This document shows, piece by piece, positions 56,836 to 64,000 of a DNA stretch of 64,000 nucleotides; position 1 is the stretch's first letter; every line of letters begins with the position of its first letter. This DNA is from Bacteroidota bacterium. Its GTDB lineage: Bacteria; Bacteroidota; Bacteroidia; NS11-12g; UBA955. The translations under genes and the position numbers were made by a program. The stretch lies in NCBI GenBank assembly GCA_018333525.1, contig JAGXTF010000118.1, positions 310,001-374,000 of the forward strand, written 5' to 3'. The notes under the pieces are model-generated. The model ran no database searches, had not been told where the DNA came from, and worked only from the letters and a program-made list of their open reading frames with translations.

Positions 56836-57902
56836 TACTTAACAATCGTCTTTACTTCCCCATTCGGTGTTATAATCAACAACTCATGCCTGGTCTCTGT
56901 TTTAGTTTCAACGCGGGGTAGTGGATCTGTCATTTTATAGCGCACCTGGAGTGAATAAGTGAACTGTATCGGAGGCTCCAGCGGATTTGGATTTACCACT
57001 GCATCAAAACCAGTGAGGTCGGTTGGATTATAAAAAACAGTGGTATGTGTTATCATTCCGGATTTTGTTTTCATTAACTCCTGTTCGGTTGCAGGTTTGT
57101 CTTCGTCTTCCAAAGAATTTACCGCCAATGGCTGGTATGAAGTGTATTTGTCAATAGGGAAAAACACGTTGCCGTTCTCAGTTATTTTGCGTTTTGCGGT
57201 ATCGATATTCATGCCTATTTTTTTAAAATAATCAATTTTATTTTGTAGCAACTGCAATGCTTTGTTGTGCATTTCTATTCCTGCTTTTTCGCTTTCGGAA
57301 TACAAATATTCCACTTTTATCAAATCATAAATTTCGCATTGTGCGGCATAAGAAAACAATTTTTCCAATTGCGCGGGTTCTGTATATTTGATATGGATAT
57401 TTTTCTGAATTTCAAATCCTTTCGGCTTGGTATTGTTTCTCTTGTCTTCTCTGAAAATGGGCACCAGCGCTATCATATCTACATAAAAACTCTCGCGGGT
57501 AATCCCAATGTTTTTCGCCAGAGAAATAAATTTTTCAATTCTCTTGCTTACCATAGTATCCAGATCGATGATTTTTTTACCGGCCTGGTTGATGTGAAAA
57601 ATTGCCATGTAACCGGTTGGTTTTGCATTAAAAAGCACGTTGATATTAAAAATTGCCTCACTGTTATTTTCATTATACATGCTCATCTGGAAATCTCCAT
57701 TGGTATTGGCAATAGCCAGATTTTTGTTGTAATAATCCACTTCGGGGGATGCACTTCGGTACATGGCACCACTACTGGATTTTTTATAATAACTGTTCTG
57801 TTGAAATCGGTTGTTGGAATTGTAAATTATGTTTCCTGTGGCTTGTGCTGCTGCATGAGAAACCAGTAAAGCAAATGCTATTACCCAAATAAAATTTTTC
57901 AT
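56835..57902 (-). CDS. Secreted SIMPL-domain (DUF541)-like protein
   Basis: A 355-residue exported protein with signal peptide KNFIWVIAFALLVSHAAAQ; ATG 57902 is preferred over TTG 57917. The middle part has the SIMPL pattern: a Lys/Arg-rich helix (MVSKRIEKFISLAKNIGITRESF), a long strand around KPKGFEIQKNIHIKY, and a second helix with EMHNKALQLLQNKIDYFKKIGM. The family includes periplasmic proteins of unclear function. Its stop codon touches the RHS island boundary. Confidence 0.72.
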   Translation of the reverse strand: MKNFIWVIAFALLVSHAAAQATGNIIYNSNNRFQQNSYYKKSSSGAMYRSASPEVDYYNKNLAIANTNGDFQMSMYNENNSEAIFNINVLFNAKPTGYMAIFHINQAGKKIIDLDTMVSKRIEKFISLAKNIGITRESFYVDMIALVPIFREDKRNNTKPKGFEIQKNIHIKYTEPAQLEKLFSYAAQCEIYDLIKVEYLYSESEKAGIEMHNKALQLLQNKIDYFKKIGMNIDTAKRKITENGNVFFPIDKYTSYQPLAVNSLEDEDKPATEQELMKTKSGMITHTTVFYNPTDLTGFDAVVNPNPLEPPIQFTYSLQVRYKMTDPLPRVETKTETRHELLIITPNGEVKTIVK

Positions 57903-58016
57903 AGCAACAAATTTCAAATATGTTTTTGTATGGAAATTTCACATTGAGTGAATGGCTTTTCTCAGCATGTGAAATGTAATTGTGGGTAATGCTGTGCGCA
58001 AAAATTGCGCTTTCCA

Positions 58017-59180
58017 TCAATAATGCAATTCACCCCATTCGCCGGAAATGGTGAGTTTTTTCTTGTCTGAATCCTCTGTGTGGCCTATGATTTGCGCTTC
58101 AATTCCAAAATCCTTTGAAATAGCGATCATATTTTCTGCAGCTTTTTCATCGGTATATATTTCTAAACGGTGCCCCATATTAAACACCCGAAACATTTCA
58201 CTTAAATCTGTATGGCTTTCTTCCCGGATTAATTGAAACAGGTGAGGAATTGGAAATAAGTTGTTTTTTACCACATGCAAATTATCTATAAAATGCATAA
58301 TTTTAGTTTGTCCACCTCCGCTGCAATGCACCATGCCTTGAATGGCATTTCGATTCGATTTCAGAATTTCTTTCACCAATGGGGCATAAGTGCGTGTGGG
58401 GGAAAGGACCAATTTACCTGCATCCAGCGGCGAACCATGAACCGCATCGGTGAGTTTTTTAGTACCGCAATACGTTACATCTTCCGGCAATTGGTTGTCG
58501 AAACTCTCGGGGTATTTTTTGCGATATTCGGAATGAAAAACATCATGTCTTGCGCTGGTTAAACCATTGCTACCCATTCCACCGTTGTAGGTATCTTCAT
58601 AAACAGATTGTCCATAACTGGCAAAGCCAACAATTACCTGACCCGGAGCAATGGTATGATTGCTGATAATATTGCTTCTTTTGGCCCTTGCAGTAATGGT
58701 AGAATCCACAATGATGGTTCGCACTAAATCTCCCACATCCGCTGTTTCGCCGCCTGTGGTGATAATATCAATGCCGTATTGGCGCATTTCCTCACAAAAA
58801 GCTTCTGTGCCCTTTATGATGGCTGAAATCACTTCTCCGGGTACCAGATTTTTATTTCTGCCAATGGTACTGCTCAACAAAAAAGGACCAGTAACACCCA
58901 CACACAACAAGTCGTCGGTATTCATCACAATCGCATCCTGGGCTATGCCTTTCCAAACCGATAAATCACCGGTTTCTTTCCAGTACATGTAAGCCAGACT
59001 GCTTTTGGTACCCGCACCATCTGCATGCACAATGTTGCACCATTCGGAATCATTGCCCAAATGGTCGGGTATAATTTTACAAAAGGCTTTAGGAAACAGG
59101 CCTTTATCTACGCCGCTGATGGCTTTGTGTACATCCTCTTTCTGGCTGCTAACCCCGCGTTTGGCGTATTTGTCCTGCAT
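58017..59180 (-). CDS. purM: Phosphoribosylformylglycinamidine cyclo-ligase (AIR synthase)
   Basis: PurM closes the imidazole ring in purine synthesis (FGAM + ATP to AIR). The 387-residue protein has HADGAGTKSSLAYMYW, IAQDAIVMNTDDLLCVGVTGPF, IITTGGETADVGDLV, VIVGFASYGQS, SPTRTYAPLVKEIL and MVHCSGGGQTKI. A slightly long N-terminus (MQDKYAKRGVSSQKEDV) is normal in Bacteroidota. A perfect -7 element lies 7 nt upstream of the ATG. Confidence 0.96.
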   Translation of the reverse strand: MQDKYAKRGVSSQKEDVHKAISGVDKGLFPKAFCKIIPDHLGNDSEWCNIVHADGAGTKSSLAYMYWKETGDLSVWKGIAQDAIVMNTDDLLCVGVTGPFLLSSTIGRNKNLVPGEVISAIIKGTEAFCEEMRQYGIDIITTGGETADVGDLVRTIIVDSTITARAKRSNIISNHTIAPGQVIVGFASYGQSVYEDTYNGGMGSNGLTSARHDVFHSEYRKKYPESFDNQLPEDVTYCGTKKLTDAVHGSPLDAGKLVLSPTRTYAPLVKEILKSNRNAIQGMVHCSGGGQTKIMHFIDNLHVVKNNLFPIPHLFQLIREESHTDLSEMFRVFNMGHRLEIYTDEKAAENMIAISKDFGIEAQIIGHTEDSDKKKLTISGEWGELHY

Positions 59181-59187
59181 GCTGGGG

Positions 59188-59195
59188 CAAAGTTA
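59188..59195 (-). promoter_or_regulatory. -7 promoter element of purM
   Basis: TAACTTTG on the minus strand is a perfect TAnnTTTG match ending 7 nt before the purM ATG. Confidence 0.55.
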
Positions 59196-59213
59196 GCAAT
59201 AATCCCTTAAGAG

Positions 59214-59282
59214 CTAAGGATGCATCACCATAAATTGTGTCACCAGATGCGAATCCCCGGATTTTGTAATTAACAGATAACA
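59214..59282 (-). pseudogene. Duplicated tail of a T9SS sorting domain
   Basis: The minus strand encodes CYLLITKSGD...LVTQFMVMHP and a TAG stop, nearly the same as the last 22 residues of the large T9SS protein ending at 59542. It is an isolated copy of that 3' end, about 330 bp further downstream and separated by repeats. Confidence 0.8.
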
Positions 59283-59296
59283 GCTATTTTCCATAA

Positions 59297-59330
59297 TTGG
59301 TCTTTGCGCAGCGCAGCGAAGTGAGACCAA
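59297..59330. repeat. Repeat copy A with TTGGTCT/AGACCAA arms
   Basis: TTGGTCT (59297-59303) and AGACCAA (59324-59330) flank TTGCGCAGCGCAGCGAAGTG. The unit, with its flank ACCGAC.AATTCCTT.TATCAT, recurs at 59481-59525. Confidence 0.75.
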
Positions 59331-59359
59331 CCGACTAATTCCTTTTATCATATGCATAC

Positions 59360-59434
59360 CTGGTTGGTCTCATGAATTCAAATGGAATTCATTTGAATAA
59401 TTTGTGTATATACGAATTCATAAAGACCAACCAG
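59360..59434. repeat. 75-bp imperfect inverted repeat with 11-bp perfect ends
   Basis: The ends are CTGGTTGGTCT and AGACCAACCAG. The next arms, ATGAATTC and GAATTCAT, also pair, and the centre contains a further palindrome (ATTCAAATG-GAATT-CATTTGAAT). It carries no gene and lies between repeat copies A and B; it resembles a miniature mobile element. Confidence 0.7.
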
Positions 59435-59480
59435 AGGAATGTATATTACAGAGGGCGTTAATTAGAACTTTTTCCCGCAA

Positions 59481-59525
59481 TTGGACTTTGCGCAGCGAAG
59501 TGAGACCAACCGACATATTCCTTCT
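59481..59525. repeat. Repeat copy B of the GCGCAGCGAAGTGAGACCAA unit
   Basis: A near-identical direct copy of 59297-59343, lacking one GCGCA step. It lies immediately downstream of the large T9SS gene, as copy A lies beside the duplicated tail. Confidence 0.75.
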
Positions 59526-59541
59526 ATCATCTGCATAAGAA

Positions 59542-62500
59542 CTAAGGATGCATCACCATAAATTGTGTCACCAGTTGAGTATTCCCTGATTTTGTAACTA
59601 AAAGATAACAGCCATTGCTTAGTTCAGAAACCGGAATCTGCATGTTTTCACAATTGCCATCGCATTTTATGATTCGAATGAATTTGCCGTCCATTTGTTG
59701 TAATTGCAATTCCTTAATTGGAATATTCTGATTTAATTTTAATCGTAAATATTGATCTGCAGGATTGGGGTAAATGGCTATTTTATTCTCCATTTCTTTC
59801 ACTGCTCCCAAGCAATCTGCCACCTTTACCACTCTGGTTTTGGAGCTTTTGTTTCCACTAGCATCGGTGGCAGTATATGTTTCAGAATAATAACCACCCA
59901 GATTTGCATTTACTGTTCCGTTTTTAGTTATAGAAATTTTGCTGGAATCATCATAATTATCAGTTACCGTAATTTGTTTGGAAGAATAAGGGGTATTTAT
60001 CTGGTGGCAAATGGTATCTGCTGTATTTAAAGTAATTACCGGGGATATGAGGTCCAGCACCAGATATTCAATGATATAATTGTTTTCTATAGCTATATTT
60101 CCGGATAAATCTTTACAGGAATAAGTAATGGGGTAAGTACCGGTTTTATTGGGATTTACAGGGCCATTGGTTCCGGGTGTGATAACCAAAACCGGAGCAG
60201 CCATGCAGGAATCTATGGTATAAACAGAATCTTGAAATGAACCACCCAGTTCCATTTTAATTTGCATGTTATTTTTTATGCCAAATCCGTTACGCATAAT
60301 TCTGGGTTTAATTTTATCCAAAACAGCGATGTAAAAATGAAGTACACTGGTATTCGAATTTTTATCTTTCACAGTATAAGTTAAGATATAATTTCCCGGA
60401 ACACCATTGGTTATAGTTCCTGTTTTTACAATGGAATCTGTTAAATCACCATCTTCATTATCGGATGCAGATACGGTTGGCTCTGCGTAAACAGCACACA
60501 CAGATATCGTGTCGTAATTTGCTCTGGAATAATGAAATACAGGTTTTATGGTGTCTTCAGTGATGGTGATATACCGGGTTTCTTCTGCGCATACATCGCT
60601 GCAATTGCACACCTTAAAATAATAATAATATTTTCCCGCTTTGCTACAATCTAAATTGGTTGTTATAGAAACTTGTCCTGAAATGTCGCCTTCGTATTTA
60701 TCTGAAGCATAATAATCTTTATAGATTGCGAGATTGACACAATTGGGCAGATTTTTCTTTTTTAAGATAGAAGTATCTTTGAAAGTGACTACCAATTTTG
60801 GAGGATCCGGGTTTTTAGAAATTCGAAATTTAATATCGGTGAATGAGCCATTTCCATTAATACTGTCAGCTGTAATGGTAGCATTTTTTTCTGCAATCGC
60901 AATGCGCAGTCTGGTAATTCCCTCCTTGCTCAAACCACTGCGGAAGGACCAAAGTGGAATGGAATGTGATAGGGTTGTCCCTATAAATTTAGAGGGATTA
61001 ATAACAACTTCATAATAAGTGTCAAATTGTCCATCACGATTGTAATCACACCAGGCAGCAATTTTAAAGGTATCGGTAAAACCTGAATTTTTCACTGATA
61101 AGGAATAATCCGAATAACAATACATTTTCAATGGATCTGAAGCCTCGAACAATTGATAACTCTTACTCGTATCTCTTTGGTATTCCATAGAATCCCCGGT
61201 TACCGAGCTTTTTAGCTGAAACATAATATCCGAATAAGCTGGAGTAAAATTATTGACCATGGGTATTATATATTTTTTAGCGCATACATAATCGGTTTTT
61301 ACAATTTCAGTTAAGGTATTGTAGTAGCCGCCATTGTTATTCCAGGCTCTTAATTTTATGGTGTAACATGTGTCTTTTAGAAAAGATATAGCAATGTTTT
61401 TGGATGTACTTGAGCTTCCCTGCAGGTAATAAAAGTAAGTTGGATATATTTCCCACTCATAATTACTTGCCTCGCAACTTTTACTGGTTATTTGCACTTT
61501 CTGGTATACTTCGGGTTGCACATCATCTGCGGAAAAAGACAGAGAAACAGGATCGATTGTATTTATTATCCGAAATGTTTTACAAAATGTATCGGAACCT
61601 GAGCAGGAATGTGCTGCAAGACAAACGGTTTGTTGCCCGGTATCAGTGAAGGTATACGCAAAATCTCGGTTAAATCCCATATACGGGGAATTGGGAAACA
61701 TGTATTCCCAATTTATTTGTTTTGCTTTTGTTTTTACGGAACCATAAAATTGAATTTGATTTCCTACATAAAATGTATCACATTCGGTGGTATAGGAAGC
61801 CCCCGGTTTTTTTAAGGTATCGATGGTAATTTTCCAGTTAATTTGAAATCCGCTGTCGGAATAATTAGAACCGCTGTAAAATGTTACATAGAAAAATCCG
61901 GATTTTGCAGTTAGCACTTTATTTCGCCAGGTATTCTGATTGGAATAATTAAGTCCATCCACCGGAGTAAGTAATTTTGAAGCTTCATCCGGACCATCAT
62001 ATATTTTTATGGAGCCGGTATTAGGGTGAAATTTCAATTGAACCAGATATATTTTTGCCTCTACAGCGTTACAAGGTCGTACACTGAAATAATCTGTTGT
62101 TTTAGAGGCTTTATAATCTCCAGTATCGGTTCCATTGTCAAACAAAGATCCGCTATCTGCGCTGGTTTGATAGTCTTTCCCTAAAATATATTTGGTAGGA
62201 TAAATGCAATGTAAATATTTAACCACGCAGCTCTTTGCGGAGGTTCCATTTCCATTTTCAGATTGCAGGCACACTTTCCATTCGCCCAATTCATTTAATT
62301 GAATAGTAGGGTTCTGTGCTCCAAAAGTGTATTTTACAGCTTTGGGGGAATAAATTTCCCAGTGAAAAATATATGCGCCATCCGTAGATTGATCATATAA
62401 TGTAGCGTATTGATTGAGTTCTACGGTTTTTAAATCCGCTATAAATTTTGCATCCGGTGTTTTTGACGGGCTGTAAATCACAATGCTTTTGGTGACAGAA

Positions 62501-63279
62501 TCTTTCGCTCCGCAGAGTTCCACAATCAGTTTAACTGCGTAAGTCCCGGCACTGTTCCACTTTGCAATTCCCTGCATCCCGGTACTTGTAAAACTGGTAC
62601 TTACTCCCACAAAATTCCATTTCTGGCTGCAATTGGAGTTGGTTATGGAAGAATTTAGGAATACGACTCTTTTTACCCATAAACTGTCTTCAGATTGCGT
62701 AAAATTTACCGGATTTATTTTGGCATCTTGCAAATCCGTTTCCAGGTCAATAATATTTCCTGCAGCATTCAAGCTCCCGCAAGCATTGTACTTAGTGAGG
62801 GTATATAGGGATGAAACAGTGCGAAAGCGCAATATGGATTTACCTGTATCAGAAAAACAAGGCAAATGAAATGTGGCTTTTGCTATGGTTGCGGAATGCA
62901 CGTATCGGAATGGTCCAAATTCCGGATTTGAGATGGTTTCTGTGGATTCAAATGAATCATTTCGGTTTAAATCCAGCCAAATTCCCAATCGGGTAAACCA
63001 CCCAACAAAGGAATCGCTTCCTGTTACCTCTATATGAATGGCTTCTCCGGAATGTAAAATTAAAGGCTTGCCTGAATTTATTACTCCTGCATATCCAACA
63101 CTATCGCAATTAAAATTGTTGAAATAACCGAGCGTATCCCCCTTCTCACTTTTTAGAAGCACCGACAATAAATCACCTTTAACAATCTGATTAGAACCCC
63201 TTGTATTCCTGGGATTGCATATTTGCGAATAAGAAAAAAATGGAAATAAAATAAATAATGTAGTAATAAACCATTTCAT
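59542..63279 (-). CDS. Large secreted multidomain protein with T9SS type A sorting domain
   Basis: A 1245-residue protein with signal peptide KWFITTLFILFPFFSYSQ; ATG 63279 is preferred over 63294. Domains in order: a GEVED-like domain (about 70-150, LDLNRNDSFES), PKD/Ig-like modules, a CUB-like domain (about 360-485, FHPNTGSIKIYDGPDEASKLL), more PKD modules, a second GEVED-like domain (~740, CDYNRDGQFDT), DUF5011-like Ig repeats (about 880-1150, DNEDGDLTDSIVKTG), and the T9SS type A C-terminal domain from ~1167 (IAIYPNPADQYLRLKL). It is probably displayed on the surface or secreted as an adhesin; no enzyme domain is seen. Confidence 0.92.
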   Translation of the reverse strand: MKWFITTLFILFPFFSYSQICNPRNTRGSNQIVKGDLLSVLLKSEKGDTLGYFNNFNCDSVGYAGVINSGKPLILHSGEAIHIEVTGSDSFVGWFTRLGIWLDLNRNDSFESTETISNPEFGPFRYVHSATIAKATFHLPCFSDTGKSILRFRTVSSLYTLTKYNACGSLNAAGNIIDLETDLQDAKINPVNFTQSEDSLWVKRVVFLNSSITNSNCSQKWNFVGVSTSFTSTGMQGIAKWNSAGTYAVKLIVELCGAKDSVTKSIVIYSPSKTPDAKFIADLKTVELNQYATLYDQSTDGAYIFHWEIYSPKAVKYTFGAQNPTIQLNELGEWKVCLQSENGNGTSAKSCVVKYLHCIYPTKYILGKDYQTSADSGSLFDNGTDTGDYKASKTTDYFSVRPCNAVEAKIYLVQLKFHPNTGSIKIYDGPDEASKLLTPVDGLNYSNQNTWRNKVLTAKSGFFYVTFYSGSNYSDSGFQINWKITIDTLKKPGASYTTECDTFYVGNQIQFYGSVKTKAKQINWEYMFPNSPYMGFNRDFAYTFTDTGQQTVCLAAHSCSGSDTFCKTFRIINTIDPVSLSFSADDVQPEVYQKVQITSKSCEASNYEWEIYPTYFYYLQGSSSTSKNIAISFLKDTCYTIKLRAWNNNGGYYNTLTEIVKTDYVCAKKYIIPMVNNFTPAYSDIMFQLKSSVTGDSMEYQRDTSKSYQLFEASDPLKMYCYSDYSLSVKNSGFTDTFKIAAWCDYNRDGQFDTYYEVVINPSKFIGTTLSHSIPLWSFRSGLSKEGITRLRIAIAEKNATITADSINGNGSFTDIKFRISKNPDPPKLVVTFKDTSILKKKNLPNCVNLAIYKDYYASDKYEGDISGQVSITTNLDCSKAGKYYYYFKVCNCSDVCAEETRYITITEDTIKPVFHYSRANYDTISVCAVYAEPTVSASDNEDGDLTDSIVKTGTITNGVPGNYILTYTVKDKNSNTSVLHFYIAVLDKIKPRIMRNGFGIKNNMQIKMELGGSFQDSVYTIDSCMAAPVLVITPGTNGPVNPNKTGTYPITYSCKDLSGNIAIENNYIIEYLVLDLISPVITLNTADTICHQINTPYSSKQITVTDNYDDSSKISITKNGTVNANLGGYYSETYTATDASGNKSSKTRVVKVADCLGAVKEMENKIAIYPNPADQYLRLKLNQNIPIKELQLQQMDGKFIRIIKCDGNCENMQIPVSELSNGCYLLVTKSGNTQLVTQFMVMHP

Positions 63280-63346
63280 ATTATATATACGCAAAAACCC
63301 CTGAAGGTTGCTTAAATACAGGGCAACCTTACAATTGTATGACTAA

Positions 63347-63369
63347 AATCAGGCGTTTATAACCTGATT
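63347..63369 (-). terminator. Weak terminator-like hairpin after the DUF1361 gene
   Basis: AATCAGG/CCTGATT with a 9-nt loop, followed on the minus strand by TTAG only. It overlaps the stop codon. A second hairpin, AAGGTTGC/GCAACCTT, lies at 63304-63330 in the leader of the T9SS gene. Confidence 0.3.
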
Positions 63370-63967
63370 ATGTCTTTGGGCGTAAACCAAAATAGAATAT
63401 ATGCAGAAAAACGCCCATCAGCAATGTCATACCCCAGGTGCGCGGATGGTCAAATGGATTCATGAACCTTTCTGTAATATCTTGAATTAACACATTGGGA
63501 TGGTGTATCAGATCCCAACTGTTATACCTGTGATACCTTCCTAAATAAACCCCAAACGCTGAGGCAAATAAACTCAATGAAATAAATAAATGTTGCAGGA
63601 AGGGATTTGTTTTTTGGAGTATAATGTCCGCCATTTGTTTTACCGATACCAGACCGAAATACATACCACAAACTGCAAATGAGAAAATCATCAAAATATC
63701 AAACCAAACAAAGCGATGCTGCGAATCGGAAACATGCAGTAAATCCGTTGTTATGTAAGGGGCATTTGGCAGAAAAAGCAGCCATAAAACGGAAAGGGAA
63801 ATAAATTTAAAATGGTTATTAACCCAACTATCATGTTTCAAAATATAATGAGAAATAATAAGTGAAATACTTCCCAGAAATAGGTTGTACCACAAAAAGA
63901 AATAGGCAGAAACCCCGGTAAAAATAAACCGCATTAGTATAAGTGTACTGCCAAAAATAAAGAGCAT
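63368..63967 (-). CDS. DUF1361 membrane protein (start may lie beyond the window)
   Basis: A protein of at least 199 residues with about six helices of the DUF1361 family, recognised by LWLLFLPNAPYITTDLLHVSD and YLGRYHRYNSWDLIHHP. The first ATG is at 63967, but the same frame is open to the window edge (ending ...SNRTII before the Met) and the first helix seems to begin there, so the real start may be outside. The function of the family is unknown. Confidence 0.82.
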   Translation of the reverse strand: MLFIFGSTLILMRFIFTGVSAYFFLWYNLFLGSISLIISHYILKHDSWVNNHFKFISLSVLWLLFLPNAPYITTDLLHVSDSQHRFVWFDILMIFSFAVCGMYFGLVSVKQMADIILQKTNPFLQHLFISLSLFASAFGVYLGRYHRYNSWDLIHHPNVLIQDITERFMNPFDHPRTWGMTLLMGVFLHIFYFGLRPKT

Positions 63968-64000
63968 GATAATGGTTCGATTTGAAGAATCCTTAAAATT

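Noticed and set aside
1-64000. CRISPR array, prophage or plasmid replication genes
   Set aside because: No regularly spaced direct repeats with spacers, no phage structural genes and no replication initiator were seen.

Overview
The window looks like chromosomal DNA from a member of the Bacteroidota. It carries the Bacteroidota-specific type IX secretion (T9SS) regulator PorX, two large secreted proteins ending in T9SS sorting or gliding-type C-terminal domains, lipoproteins, a Bacteroidota-style aa3/caa3 oxidase cluster, and many copies of the phylum's TAnnTTTG -7 promoter element. Shine-Dalgarno sites are rare. I cannot place the genus; chitinophagal or sphingobacterial relatives are plausible. 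No plasmid or phage backbone is visible.

Layout. 0-7.7 kb: glyA, a YfhO-type membrane protein overlapping a family 2 glycosyltransferase, a subtilisin-like protease and an MBL-fold hydrolase. 7.8-15.1 kb: one 2415-residue secreted PKD protein with a gliding-type C-terminus. 15.2-18.4 kb: maf, a 3-hydroxyacyl-CoA dehydrogenase, a small lipoprotein, queA. 18.5-19.25 kb: a decayed tRNA-Leu array with hairpin-forming repeats. 19.3-24.8 kb: rhomboid protease, DUF2807 lipoprotein, TPR protein, HD phosphohydrolase, rsmA, VWA protein. 24.9-33.9 kb: a single-direction terminal oxidase operon (cox2, cox1, ctaA, ctaB, two subunit III genes, subunit IV, sco, DUF420, a CxxC peptide, DUF983). 34-40.5 kb: two tandem RDD proteins, recA, radC, a lipoprotein, gcvP. 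40.5-51.1 kb: three GT-C-type membrane glycosyltransferases, a response regulator and histidine kinase, tsaE, porX, thiamine pyrophosphokinase. 51.1-52.1 kb: gene-poor DNA with a frameshifted T9SS-domain remnant and inverted repeats. 52.1 kb: exonuclease III. 52.9-56.8 kb: an accessory island of two convergent stand-alone RHS tip genes, each with an adjacent gene for a predicted exported protein, around an IS3 transposase scrap and bounded by inverted octamer repeats. 56.8-64 kb: a SIMPL-like protein, purM, a repeat cluster with a duplicated T9SS tail, a 1245-residue T9SS type A multidomain protein and a DUF1361 membrane protein that runs towards the edge.

How the genes work together. glyA and gcvP both feed one-carbon metabolism but sit apart. 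The oxidase cluster holds nearly all that is needed to build one heme-copper oxidase: subunits I-IV, heme A synthesis and copper delivery. PorX is expected to control export of proteins such as the two large T9SS substrates here. The most unusual accessory content is the RHS island. Other points worth attention are ctaA, which has no canonical start codon that includes its first membrane helix and has a perfect hairpin there, the degenerate tRNA array, and the many promoters placed only 5-10 nt from the start codon.
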